Shown here: piece after piece, positions 43,111-53,928 of the stretch | How the letters are laid out: the number at the start of each line of letters is the position of its first letter | How positions within the stretch are numbered: position 1 is the first letter of the stretch | Program-made: the position numbers and the translations under genes | Notes under the pieces: model-generated | Databases searched by the model: none | What the model saw: the letters and a program-made list of their open reading frames with translations, nothing else | What the model was told of the DNA's origin: nothing | Assembly (NCBI GenBank): GCA_963971405.1 | Contig: OZ020489.1 | Span: forward strand, 31,715,047-31,779,046 | Origin: Psococerastis gibbosa | Taxonomy: Eukaryota; Arthropoda; Insecta; Psocodea; Psocidae | Reading direction: 5' to 3' | Length of the DNA: 64,000 bases

Positions 43111-43604
43111 GCGCCAAAGAAGTAGTACATATATTTACAATATCAGGTATAGGACATTCACCTCCCACCAATAATTTTTGATTGAATTTGGTGTGCCACC
43201 TGCCAAGTCTATTTCGACCTATCACAGCATCGGCCAATTAACATGCCATCTTTCAACTAATCAGAGCACGCATTGCAGCCACGATTAATCAATCAAAAAC
43301 AATCATTGTAATCATACAATATACAATACATTTGTGATACAAAACGAAGGAAGTTATTTTTGTTTTGACGTGGCTGCCTGGTGGGAACGAATGCCCAATC
43401 TTCTCCTGTATAGAACTGTAATATAGGCTTTATATAGTATTATATATAACATTGACATTAAATTAAGTTTGGTTGAAGAGGTAACCTCCACGTTATAACG
43501 TTCCGAAATTAGAGGATATAGAAAAACTGGACTTGGCGGGATTCGAACCTACGAGTTACGTTTTATCTCTTATGTATAGAAATCTAATATATGTTTTATG
43601 TAGC
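43111..43604. other. Non-coding, with one B-box-like site
   Basis: On the minus strand AGGTTCGAATCCCGCCAAG (about 43532-43552) is a perfect B box followed by a T run. I could not find an A box or acceptor stem, so it may be the remnant of a tRNA-derived repeat. Confidence 0.4.
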
Positions 43605-43950
43605 ATAGCTAGTAGCCTGCTCGTAATTGACTTGAGTGAGTCTCTACACACCACGACAACGGAGAAGTGTCGTACGCCAACACAGTTATAACTTATAAAG
43701 GCGACAGAAGAGGCTGTTTGGATGTATTCAAGGCCGTAGCCAGGATTTTTTTTCGGGGGGGGGGGGGGGGGGTTAGAAATTTCATTGGGTATTACATTGT
43801 GGTTTTTTTCCCTCTCAAAATCCGATTCTATCTAGTATGAAGCCATTTCATTTCGGGGGGGGGGGGGGGTTTGAACCCCCCTTGGCTACGGCCATAGATA
43901 TATTGATTGAATTGTTTGTATGCAAATAATATTTTATAAAAAATAAAAAA
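43605..43950 (+). mobile_element. SINE-B split by element K2
   Basis: The 5' part reads CTAGTAGCCTGCTCGTAATT, GAGTGAGTCTCTACACACC, GGCGACAGAAGAGGCTGTTT. After K2 the 3' part resumes with ATTGATTGAATTGTTTGTAT and GCAAATAATATTTTAT. The imperfect duplication GATGTATTCA / GATATATTGA borders K2. Confidence 0.78.
43732..43893. mobile_element. Fold-back element K, copy 2
   Basis: Tips GGCCGTAGCCAGG and CTTGGCTACGGCC with long G runs just inside both. The interior is AT-rich, about 90 bases, and non-coding. It sits inside SINE-B. Confidence 0.82.
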
Positions 43951-44002
43951 TAAAATAAAAATAAAGTCACTCATGGCAAAGACCTTGAAGGATATGGTGT
44001 CA

Positions 44003-44140
44003 TGTAGAAAATTGGCACGCCAAAATTTAATAATTCCCATTTATTATTCAATTAACTAAGGAGTTTATTAAAGATTTGGTTCACTTAAGTTGTGGACGAC
44101 TAATTCATGCAAAATAATATTTTTTAATTTTAATCTTTTA
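44003..44140. mobile_element. Fold-back element F, left arm only
   Basis: TGTAGAAAATTGGCACGCCA, AGATTTGGTTCACTTAAGTT and GTGGACGACTAATTCATGC match the left arm of F5. The right arm is absent. Confidence 0.65.
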
Positions 44141-44431
44141 TTTCAGTCTTAGAGGTAGAATTTCTCTTTATCTGGTAGCAATACTATAGGGACTAGGTTA
44201 CTTCCTGTCGGCTGTCAAGCAACAAAATTCACGGAAAAGAAAAAATTCTTCAAAAGTAAAAGTTATCATAACTGTAATAATTTATTAAAGCATATAGCCA
44301 CCTACACTTTACTCTTTAAACTAAAGTTTATGCTCGACATTTTCATGAATAGAAACGACATTTGTGCAGAAAGACGGGTTTGCTTCTTATGATGAATTTC
44401 TCTCAATGAATGGCTCTCCAAACTCCCCCAA

Positions 44432-44790
44432 ATTAATTAATTAATTACATTCAAAAGCCGTAGTGGTTAACAGTGCCTTATTAACATTATGTTGCAGCAT
44501 AAAATAACCTGGATAAAGACTCTATCTTACCACGACAAGAACAAGAAAGCCCGTGATTACTTTTTAGGGGAGATGTCGGTGCTATCCTTTATAACTATAG
44601 GACTAACATTTCAATTTATTAATTAACTACATTCAAATGCCTTAGTGGTTGACAGTGCCTTGTCAACATTATGTTGCAGCATAAAATAACCTGGATAAAG
44701 ACTCTTACCAAGACAAGAACAGGAAAGCCCGTGATGACTTTTTAGGGGAGATGTCGGTGCTATCCTTTATAACTATATGACTGTCATTTC
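44432..44790. repeat. Tandem duplication, 182-bp unit
   Basis: Two units share ATTATGTTGCAGCATAAAAT, GATAAAGACTCT and GGGGAGATGTCGGTGCTATC. They are over 93 percent alike. Non-coding. Confidence 0.92.
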
Positions 44791-45354
44791 CGTGATAAAT
44801 CGACAAAACCTGGCAAACACGAGAATAACCTCAACAAAGTTGATCAATAATAACAATAGTGTACTTATGTACATGAACTATAAAAGGCCCCAGCATGACT
44901 AACAGCTGTTAACTTTCCCTGTAACTTTCCTGTTTTTGGATTCATTTTTGCGTAAGCCGATTTATACGGCGTTCATCGGACTGCAGATTTATACAAGCCA
45001 ATATTTCTTAACCCACAAAGAAAAGAAAATAGTCAGATGAATAAGTCATAGAAATTTTGCAGTTAAATTAAATTTTCTCGTCTGATTTATTATTTCCCTA
45101 AAAACCACGATAAAGTGCATTCTACTGATTCTTCTTCTTCGTCTGCCGATACTCCCCTGCTCTGAAGCAATATTTTTATACAGAAAATATTAAATTAACA
45201 GTGATAAAAATATTGTCACATACGCGTTAAAAACTAGTCGGGAGTCGCACAGTAACGCCATAGATATTTCAACGTTCTATTGGACTTTTATGCCTGTTTG
45301 CAAATAAATGTTTTTTTTTTTTTTTTTTAAACATATTTTCATGTTGACTTGTAT
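44791..45354. other. Non-coding stretch
   Basis: A T run of about 19 lies at 45310-45328. Nothing else is recognised. Confidence 0.45.
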
Positions 45355-45646
45355 ATCTCTATATTAGACAGGTATTGTCATCCGCCATTTTTTATCCATT
45401 ATAAGCCTGGTGTGTAAGCCTACCATTGGGAGTTTACCCATTTATTATTAGAAATTTATCGTTGTTTATTTATTTTTATTTAAAAAACGTCCTACCGATC
45501 AGGGTAGTGTTTAATAAAAAATAAATAAAACGTGTTTTCGTTTTTTTCAATCTTTTGCATTTCTTAAAAATAATTACAATACTTACCATATAGGAAATAT
45601 AGGATAAAAAATGGCGGATGACAGTACCCGGGTATATAGTGCCTTA
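45355..45646. mobile_element. hAT-like MITE M, copy 2
   Basis: A 292-bp relative of 13757-14052, with GGTATTGTCATCCGCCAT near the left and ATGGCGGATGACAGTACC near the right. CTTGTAT lies at both edges (45348-45354, 45647-45653). The left tip has lost about four bases. Confidence 0.83.
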
Positions 45647-45773
45647 CTTGTATGATTATTATATAAAAATATATAAAAATTATATAGTTATTAACTACCA
45701 CAATTCAATATTATAGAAATCAAAAATTATTAATTAAGTTATATTAAATGTTTAAAGTCGAATATCCTTTTTT

Positions 45774-46604
45774 GCTTTCCAATTTATACGTAGTATAAGG
45801 AAAGCTTTGTGATGGTCGAAATTTTCGATTCTGAGATTTCAACGGATTTACATGTTTTGAGGTCCCAGGAACCCAAAAAAGTGATTTTTACGAAATGTCT
45901 ATCCGTCGCTCTGTCTGTATGTCTGCATGTCTGTCTGTCTGTTCGTCGATTTCCGGGCAAACTACTCATTCGATTTTGATGAAATTCGGCATGTAGGTTC
46001 ACAAAAATAATACCTCGGGACCATTTCTTTTATTTTGGGCTAACTCAATTTAGGGAGGTTTTATTCTCAAAAAACTCATAAAAAACGTCTAAAATAATTA
46101 CTATTTAAAAACGGCACCAACGATTTCTTCACATATATTGTAGTCGTTATTAATGTTGACAAAATGCGGGGGATCGCTTGCCCCTTGATAGTTTGCTTCG
46201 GGGGTAAAAAAATAAAAATAACTCAATTTTAATGAAAAATGACTAAAAAATAATATTTCTGCGAAACTTTTCTATCGATGATTTCTACCTTCAGGCATGT
46301 TTTAGGTGTTAAGTTGAGTGACGAAACCGGACAGGTTGCTTCCGCAAAAAACTTTTTTTTTTTAATAATAGAAAATTCACGCTCAAATGCATTGCGTGCC
46401 CTGCCATTATTACTGTGTGGTAATGTGTTGGTCTGACCTATCTAGAATTTACCTCACCTCCAGTGACATCAGGTAGACACCCCCCCCCCCCAGATATCGA
46501 AAATTTAGCCACAGGAAAATTATTTACCACGAAATTACTAATTTTCTCTGACTAATAATTGATAAATTGGAAAGCATGTTCGAGTAAACTCGGACCGGTT
46601 CTTT
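45774..46604 (+). mobile_element. Family P, full-length copy
   Basis: 831 bases with both tips. The CTGTCTGT run is longest here (about 45900-45945). The C run at 46480 is followed by CAGATATCGAAAATTTAGCC. Confidence 0.88.
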
Positions 46605-47256
46605 AATATCAACTTTTTTATTTCTCCAATCTTCGTCAATTTTTTAAAGGTTTTACAAATTTTCTGAAATATTAATAATTCAGTTAATAGTCTGCGTTTT
46701 GAGAAAGCTCGCTTTTGTTAATCTGGCCATTTTTCAATCTTTGCGGCTGCAGAGCGAAGAATAAATAAATTAAATTAAAAAACTCGGTCGTCATTTGTTT
46801 ACAAAATATTTTAAATCTACTTAAGCTAACATTGGGACACATTATCTACTATCAATACGATTTTACATCATATCCCAACCAAAAATTGAGTAAAATCGAT
46901 TGCACTTGAAAACATTGAAACTAATGTCTAAGGTCGGAATGCCTCGCCATCCGAGAGTGAGGGAGGCGACCCCCTTCCCCCCTTCCCCCCCCCTTCTTCC
47001 GTTTATAATGATGACCAGCAGGTGGATCGACCACTCGTTTGTCCCCAACAGACGCGAGGTTGCCAGTAATCAATAGGTGTGACCTAGATGGCACTGGATC
47101 GATTCCAACACGAAAAAACATTTCGGCGATAAACGTGAAAATGAGAATTCCAAGAAAACTTTGCGGTGCTAAATAAATTATTAGTCACTCAACTCAAGTT
47201 TAGCTCTCATTCACATGCGCTCCCGCGTGTGTCTTATTTATTTATTTATTTGTATT
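46605..47256. other. Non-coding stretch
   Basis: A pyrimidine-rich tract CCCCCTTCCCCCCTTCCCCC lies near 46970. The overlapping minus frames there (RRGGEGGKG) are products of the tract. Confidence 0.5.
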
Positions 47257-47425
47257 TTAAGGTTAATCGCATACAAACAATTTAATGAATGTATCCGATT
47301 GACCTCTTCAGTCGCATCTGTAGGTTAGTACCCGTGTTGAGTTACGACACGTCTCCGAAGGCACATGGCTTGTAGAGACTCGCCCAAGTACAAGCACGCT
47401 ACCACCTTGCCATTGAAGTCGATTC
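47257..47425 (-). mobile_element. SINE-B, short subfamily, with a T insertion at its 5' end
   Basis: The tail GGTTAATCGCATACAAACAA starts at 47262 and the 5' end complement CACCTTGCCATTGAAGTCGA at 47403. Element T (47426-47810) begins immediately beyond, after TTC. Confidence 0.87.
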
Positions 47426-47810
47426 GGTGCCCATTCCATTGACCGGCTAGGGCTATTTCCAAAAATGGTGACGTGGTAGCAGACATTCAAGTCTTAGGTG
47501 GCGTTTCCACCGACCTCGCATTGCAGAATTGACGGAAATGTTTATTTTCCTCTATGCCATAGTTAAAATTGATCAATGATCATACAGTAAAATCACAAAC
47601 AAACAAACTAAAATTAAAATATGGCGTCATGGGATATGTTAAGTACAAACATTTTAATAGATTTCTATAAAAAAGAAAAATTCTAATTTCCGTCAATGTC
47701 ATTTGCATTCTGCAATGCGAGATCGATGGAAACGCAACCTAAGTCTTGAATGTCTGCTACCACGTCACTGTTTTTGGAAATAGCCCTAGCCGGTCAATGG
47801 AATGGGCGCC
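47426..47810. mobile_element. Family T nested fold-back MITE, copy F, TSD TTC
   Basis: A 385-bp element in an exact TTC duplication (47423-47425, 47811-47813). It is nearly the same as copy C in arm type and inner orientation, so the two may share a source. Confidence 0.92.
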
Positions 47811-48034
47811 TTCCGACAATATGGACCATAACTAAGTAGGGCTAATACACTATAACAGACTCCCAAGATACGTAATGACTATTCAACAATTGAACGTATT
47901 TCGAAAATATTTAAAAACACATCACAATGAATTAAAACCGACAAACGAAGACTAGACAATTAGGTTAGGCGTTGTTTTTTTCCCGCTTGTAAGCTGCACA
48001 CGGGCTGAGCACTGCAATATGGTATAATTTTAAG

Positions 48035-48516
48035 TAGGGTTATTCACTGCGTTTCGATTTCCCTAAGGGAAAGTAGGAATAGAACTCCAGTTTTTCTACA
48101 CAGTAAAATAATTACCATGGAACTACCATGTATCTCTACGTTTCCGAGTTTACCCGACCTAACCTGACTTACTTCCAAAGTTTCTTTGCCTTCGGCTATT
48201 AACTTATGAACATCTGCTGTAGTCCACCTCTTGCCATATGTTTCCTTTTGTTGATTTTTTATAAATTTCTGTCGCAGAGCTCATTTTTTTTTAAATTAAA
48301 TAAAAATAAAAACCAAAATTCAAATGCAATACAACAACAAATATGGCCGTTGGGCGCTTTCAATTCCCCAAGCTCAGTTTACCCAACGAAGTAGTTGGGG
48401 AAAGTGGGGAATGTTTTGAATTACATTTCCTTATGGCTTTATTTTTCTACCGTAGAAAATCTGGAGTTCTATTCCTATTTTCCCTTAAGGAAATCGAAAC
48501 GCAGTGAATACCCCTA
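48035..48516. mobile_element. Terminal-inverted-repeat element, TAGGG tips
   Basis: Arms of about 65 bases: TTATTCACTGCGTTTCGATT with AGGAATAGAACTCCAG at the left, and CTGGAGTTCTATTCCTATTT with CGCAGTGAATACCCCTA at the right. The TAGGG tip suggests hAT, but the flanking octamers agree poorly. The interior is non-coding. Confidence 0.8.
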
Positions 48517-48689
48517 GTGTAAAGAATTTTAATGGAAATAATAAAGTTATTGTATTGCATTATTATTGTATAAGTAATATACATATGATTTGCAAAATTC
48601 TTCTTCTTTTTCTTCTTTAAATGCCTCTTCTATCGTTTTTTTTTTTTAAATTAATGTGAACCAACCCAATTAGGTAGCTTCACCCTTAG

Positions 48690-48870
48690 TGGCTTGATAA
48701 TTTGATTTTTTTTAAATGTAAAAGATTCAATTTTCATGAAAAATCACTAAAAAATAATTTTTCAGAGAAACCAACTATAGATGCTTTCTAGCATCAGGTA
48801 TATTCTAGGTACTAAATAGACTAAAAAACCAAAAAGTATCCCCTTCAAGCAAGGCTTTGTTTTTTTAAGA
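48690..48870 (+). mobile_element. Family P, old internal fragment
   Basis: TTCAATTTTCATGAAAAATC, AGAAACCAACTATAGATGCT and AGGTATATTCTAGGTACTAA follow the P interior. No tips. Confidence 0.55.
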
Positions 48871-49917
48871 AAAATATATTTATTGAAATAATAATGAATA
48901 ACCCATTCCATATCATGACATTATTGTTACTATTTTTTTGTACGATTATTTTATAGTATTATATTCACCGGACCATAGGCTGTACAATTACCCCGTCGCT
49001 CAGTACAGTGCTTTAGGATAGGGATATTTCACCTTATGACAATTAATTACCATACTACTACTATTACATACTACAGTACTCATAATTATCTATTACGGTT
49101 CATATGCTAATATACTGTACATATAAATAGATAATCATGTACCTACGGGATCTTTTAACTTTTATATGCAATTTTAGACTGCAGAATTTGTTATAAGGGG
49201 GCCCAGCAAGAGTAATTCTTTGCGTACCCTAAGAGGCGTGTGTTCTACATCGTTACCTCTTATACATAGAAGAAAGAAAAAAAATTGTCTTTAATTTCCA
49301 CATGGGTGAATTTCGGGCCAACTATCCCAGCAAAATCTGAAATCTTATTATCTGTGAAACCCATCCCGAAAACCCCGAAGCAAATAATTCGTGAGCAATA
49401 ACTTTAAAAATGTAATATCGAGCTGATTTTTTTGAAAATGACTATTTTGATAAAAAATATTTGACTCGGAAGGTTTTGGCATAGCGCCGTCGGTCCTATC
49501 GATCAGAACCCAGAACAGCAATGTATACAATACAATATATTGACTGCTGATGCAGCCACGACCATCACTAAGAGTCACTATGGGTTTCAATGTAAAAAAA
49601 ATTGCCCAAAGATTAAATATTTGCTGCCACAACTTATCCTAATTAAGAAGAGGACAATAATTTTTTAAATTAAGCAAGTATAGACGTAGAAACCGTAACA
49701 GTGACCTGGTTTACGCCTGCAGTTTCGCGATTATACATACGTGTAAGAGCTATAATAACATCACAGTCATAACAGATAGCAGACAATATCAGAATCTTTA
49801 AATCAAATAAAGGAAGGGAAATATTGGTATTAAGTCACTAAAGGCGTTAAAAATACTGCAAATACAAATTCATTCATTTCAGACATTAAGCTCTCTTATT
49901 ATTGATGTAGTACTTAG
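48871..49917. other. Long stretch without a recognised gene
   Basis: A minus-strand frame at 49348-49632 ends KLLLTNYLLRGFRDGFHR, which faintly recalls a motif of tyrosine-recombinase retroelements. That is too little to call. Confidence 0.35.
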
Positions 49918-50200
49918 TAGTAGTAGTGTTCGTCGGGTTAATAACGACTTAGGCCTCATATTTGGGCCCATAGAGCGACCCCGACTTGACTGTCCTACGC
50001 CAGCCCATAGGACAGTGGACCTCCTGATTATAGTGGATTCCGAACCACTTGGGAAACACAGTGAAGTCACACGATTAGTTCGGAGGTGACCAGGACAAGT
50101 GCTACGATGTTTCCCTACCGGCACTGTGCACACAACCAAGTTATCTGGAGCTTTGAACCTGCTCTGGTCCGCTGGATTCAACTTGGTATGGCGGCCAGCT
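49918..50200 (-). mobile_element. SINE-G inserted in repeat H, 14-bp TSD
   Basis: A 283-bp copy between exact GATGTAGTACTTAG repeats (49904-49917, 50201-50214). The minus strand begins AGCTGGCCGCCATACCAAG and ends in an ACTACTACTA tail. The frame NPADQSRFKAPDNLVVCTVP, with GSESTIIRRSTVLW later, is shared with the copy at 53929. Confidence 0.92.
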
Positions 50201-50214
50201 GATGTAGTACTTAG

Positions 50215-50440
50215 TCATGACTGTAGCAGGGAAACTTATTTCCCGTTGCCTTCTGCATCCTTATGTCGTTGACTCTTCATTGACTTCCACCGCCTTTGGA
50301 GCCCAACCTAGGACAAAAGAGTGCCCTAGTAGTGGTTGCTTATTTAGTGGCGGCAACTACTCGCCCAGTCACATAGTCATCCTCGGGCTACTGAGGCTTT
50401 TTCAAGACAAGGCTACACCACCAGACTTGCCACCCCACTC
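50215..50440 (+). repeat. Repeat H, copy 2
   Basis: The plus-strand counterpart of 5421-5770: TTTCCCGTTGCCTTCTGCAT, CGTTGACTCTTCATTGAC, GGCGGCAACTACTC and GGGCTACTGAGGCTTTTTCA. H1 also contains the sequence left of the SINE-G insertion (GTACTTAGTCATGA), which shows that SINE-G came later. Confidence 0.83.
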
Positions 50441-50880
50441 TCCGATTATGCCTCTGCTTGGTCGGGGCCTGCTTATTCGTTATATTCGTAGCTAGCCACC
50501 ATATCTGATGGCCTTTCCTCTATTCGCCACCAGCGACCCCGCTAGTAGCCTGCAGCTCAGCCCAGCTTGCACCACCAAACTTGCACCACACTCTCCGATT
50601 ATGCCTCTGCTTGGTCGGGGCCTGCTTATTCGTTATATTCGCAGCTAGCCACCATATCTGATGGCCTTTCCGCTATTCGCCACCTGCGACCCCGCTAGTA
50701 GCCTGCAGCTCAGCCCAGCTTGCACCACCAGACTTGCACCACACTCTCCGATTATGCCTCTGCTTGGCCGGGGCCTGCTTATTCGTTATATTCGCAGCTA
50801 GCCACCATATCTGATGGCCTTTCCGCTATTCGCCACCTGCGACCCCGCTAGTAGCCTGCAGCAGCTTAGCCCAGCCTTCA
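50420..50880. repeat. Tandem array inside H, 153-bp unit, about 3 copies
   Basis: TCCGATTATGCCTCTGCTTG lies at 50441, 50594 and 50747, a fixed spacing of 153 (51 codons). Units also share CATATCTGATGGCCTTTCC and ACCCCGCTAGTAGCCTGCAG. The first unit is the H1-like one. Confidence 0.93.
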
Positions 50881-51181
50881 CATGTAGTGCAACATCAATC
50901 CATCGATTGTTGAAGGGGTTGATGACAAGTTAGCGTGCCTGATCTTCCTATAGCTAGCGCTCTGACAACTACCCTTTCTGTTAATCGATTAGTAAAGGTC
51001 ATGGTTATAACGCAATTCCACAGCCAATGCTGTAATCAAATTCTACACGAGAGGTATACTCGGATTTAACGACTTGAAACGTACCAAAAATGTTTTTTTA
51101 TTTTTTATTATTATTTGTAGACGAGCCTAGTGAGATTACCATTAAACCGCTCAATAATCCGTCCGTTAGGTACTAGTTACT
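50881..51181. other. Non-coding stretch
   Basis: Nothing recognised. Confidence 0.4.
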
Positions 51182-51908
51182 TAAGAGGACATGCTACGTA
51201 GAAAATGAGCACCCTAAAATTTGTTGTTTATATTGACTATTTTTTTTTTTTAACAAAGCAAGTCATTACAGATTTGGCTCATGGAAGTTGTAGAGGACTA
51301 CTTCATGCATCCATCATATAATAGGAAATATTAAATTTTTCGTACCTTAGATTAGATTAGATTAAAGTTAGGTCGTTTGACCCTGGTGGGCCTTGCGAAT
51401 CGCTTTGACCTTAAGATCTATTGCGATTTCCCGATCTTGTTAGTCCCAATCTGTGATGGTGTTCCTTATGAACTTGACCACACTTCTTGGTGCTAGTTTG
51501 CACACTCCCACTGGATCTAGGAACCGAGAGTCGGTGGCTACTTGGCGTCGGTAGGAGATGGCCGGGCAGTCGCATAGTACGTGCTCCGCAGTCTCAGTGG
51601 CTTCCTTGCAGAAGCGACCTCGTACCTTTCGTACCTTAGTTCTTTCATAAATACCAAACAGAACTAAAATTTCGCTTATTCTGGGATTTTTGGAAGAACT
51701 ATAAAACATTATTTATAAATCGTTATCGTGAAAAAACTATAATTTCAAAAATTTAAAATACCCGATTAGGCTATATGAGTCACGAAGTAGTCTTCTACAA
51801 CATAGAAGAGCAAGTTTTAATAACTTGCTGAGTTACTTAAATAAAAAATGAAAATGAAAAATTATTTAATTTTGGGGCGCCAATTTTCTACGTAGCATAT
51901 CCTCTTAA
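51182..51908. mobile_element. Fold-back element F, best copy, flanked by TTAA
   Basis: Tips TTAAGAGGACATGCTACGTA and CTACGTAGCATATCCTCTTA; the terminal TTAA may be the target site, as in piggyBac-type elements, or part of the tip. The body has AGATTTGGCTCATGGAAGTT and AACATAGAAGAGCAAG arms. A LINE piece is inserted near the centre. Confidence 0.87.
51351..51626 (-). mobile_element. 5'-truncated LINE insertion with 13-bp TSD
   Basis: A 276-bp insertion flanked by exact TTTCGTACCTTAG (51338-51350, 51627-51639). The minus strand encodes GRFCKEATETAEHVLCDCPA, the C-terminal CxxC-like finger of Jockey/I/R1-type elements, then a stop and a short 3' untranslated region ending CTTTAATCTAATCTAATCTA. 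The reading frame is intact over the retained part, so the insertion is fairly young. Confidence 0.92.
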
Positions 51909-51911
51909 GAT

Positions 51912-52070
51912 ATTTAGGACATGTGGTGGTATCGACTCCAAATTTCACCCGAAAGGCTGTTGGTCCGAGCCCTACATTTTCTAGCCGCGCAAACCAGGCG
52001 GTCCTGGGCTTTTCTAGTTGAGTATATGAGAGGGCTTAATAACCCTAACTCCACAAGAAGGTTGGCTTGG
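51912..52070 (+). mobile_element. SINE-A, diverged
   Basis: ATTTAGGACATGTGGTGGTA, TTTCACCCGAAAGGCTGTTG and CCAGGCGGTCCTGGGCTTTT, with gaps. It starts at the edge of F5. Confidence 0.78.
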
Positions 52071-52447
52071 ATTTTACTTTAAAATTGGTTGACATAAAAT
52101 AAAATAGCATATAAACAAGAATACAGTATTTTCTTCCATGCATCACAACAGAAACAGCAAGTAACTTTTAAATATTAAAAACATGAAAATTTGTTAATAA
52201 TCTTAAAACATTGAGGTTCAAAAAGGAAAATTTATGAAGAAAATAAAGGAAATAGAACTCATTAAATTGACAATGATTGATTAGACAAAGCGGCGTCCAT
52301 CCACCCTATACCAATCCATTCAATTTTATAACATTTTTATCTGGTCTTCCACGATCATCGTTCATCATGTTTTTACATTTTTGCAAAAATTGAATGAAAT
52401 ATTTATTTTCCAAGCTAATTATGACACTTTATAACAATTAATTATCA
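52071..52447. other. Non-coding stretch
   Basis: Nothing recognised. Confidence 0.4.
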
Positions 52448-52567
52448 TTAATTAACCCAATTACGAAGGCACGTTAAGCATTTATTCGTTAGTCTATTGA
52501 TTTGAAGACTTGAAAATAATATCACCCCTCTGTTTGCATCGATTTTTTTCATTTATTATTATTATTA

Positions 52568-52605
<38 letters not shown>

Positions 52606-52709
52606 TCGTTAATTAACCCAATTACGAAGGCACGTTAAGCATTCATTCATTAGTCTATTGATTTGAAGACTTGAAAAAAATATCACCCCTCTGTTTGCAA
52701 CGATTTTTT
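52448..52709. repeat. 98-bp direct repeat flanking an ATT microsatellite
   Basis: TTAATTAACCCAATTACGAA through TATCACCCCTCTGTTTGCA occurs at about 52450 and 52612. Between them lies (ATT)n with one G, about 50 bases. It is probably one duplication with microsatellite growth. Confidence 0.9.
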
Positions 52710-53139
52710 GTTTCTATTAAATAAAAACAACCCCCTTCCAATATTTGGCCTCATGGGGGGGGGGGCACTTATTAGGGAAAGTTTTTGTTCTGCTATTACA
52801 ATAGAAATTGTTTTTGCTTGTGAAGGCAAAGCTTTATTAGGGTGTCTACTGTCTTCCACGTTCGCTTCAAAAGCATCGGTAGGGATTACATGTACGGCGG
52901 GCCCCGAGACTTTTTCAGTGATCACGGCAGAAATAAGCTACATGAGTTCGCAATTTTCCTCCGGGGGAGACCCTTGCACTCCCTGTTGGCTAATCTTTGT
53001 TTTGTCTATAAAATAGCGACCTCTCTGACGTAAATCCTGAATCTACCCCTATTTACTAATAATACACTATCTTCTTGTAATGCCTCTTCTATGGGAACCC
53101 CGGCGTCCATCATGACAATGGTAGCCATGATGGCTATAC
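52710..53139. other. Non-coding stretch
   Basis: Two overlapping frames on opposite strands span 52683-53016. Neither has family character. A G run is at 52756. Confidence 0.4.
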
Positions 53140-53240
53140 AAGGGCATTGCAATGTAGTTTCCAGTTGCCTTCTGCATCCTTATGCCGTTGACTCTTCATT
53201 GAGTTCCTCATCCTTCGGGGTCAGTTTCCCACAAAAGAGT
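53140..53240 (+). repeat. Repeat H, copy 3, core only
   Basis: GTTTCCAGTTGCCTTCTGCA, GCCGTTGACTCTTCATTGAG and AAAAGAGTGCCCTGC. It keeps the open frame SCLLHPYAVDSSLSSSSFG. Confidence 0.75.
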
Positions 53241-53436
53241 GCCCTGCACAGAAAGGACTATGTTTTTTCGCTTATCCCGACTGAAACTCGGTCCCCTATC
53301 TGTTCAGTCGCCATTCAAAGCTTTCATCTTCACCACGAGGAGGTACAGATTAGGAATTTTTGCGTCTTCGTCTCTCAGACCTTCAAGTATTACTCAGAAG
53401 CGCAGCTACTTTGAAGACACCATTTAGGCTACCTAA

Positions 53437-53818
53437 GGCGGGTTTTCCACCGACCTCTCATTGCAGAATGCACTTACCTTGACGTGGTAGCAGACATTCA
53501 AGACTTAGGCGGGGTTTCCTCCGACCTCTCATTGCAGAATGCAAATGACATTGAATTTTTCTTTTTATAGAAATCTATTCAAATGTTTGTACTTAACATA
53601 TCCCCTGACGCCATTTTTTAATTTTAGATTGTTTGTTTGTGATTTTACTCTATGATCATTGATCAATTTTAATTAGATTAGAGTAAAACAAAAATTTCCG
53701 TCAATGTCATGTGCATTCTGCAATGCGAGGTAGATGGAAACCCCGCCTAAGTCTTGAATGTCTGCTACCACGTCAACGTAAGTGCACTCTGCAATGAGAG
53801 GTCGGTGGAAACCCCGCC
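53437..53818. mobile_element. Family T nested fold-back MITE, copy G, TSD TAA
   Basis: A 382-bp element in an exact TAA duplication (53434-53436, 53819-53821). The outer arms are of the TCATTGCAGAATGCA type, like copy A, so outer and inner tips are close relatives here. Confidence 0.92.
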
Positions 53819-53928
53819 TAATTGAAACCACCATATTAAATTCATGGCTGCGGTCATGGATTTTCTCTACAGCAGAGATTCTTTTAAAGTTTTATGTCTT
53901 ATATTTACAGGGCGAGACTTAAGACTAG

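Noticed and set aside
42839-43237. 132-codon minus-strand frame
   Set aside because: It is the antisense of the LINE tail at 42785-43110.
43532-43552. Minus-strand tRNA gene
   Set aside because: Only a B box is present; no A box or acceptor stem pairs with it.
49348-49632. Minus-strand frame ending YLLRGFRDGFHR
   Set aside because: It only faintly resembles tyrosine-recombinase retroelement text. No second motif was found nearby.
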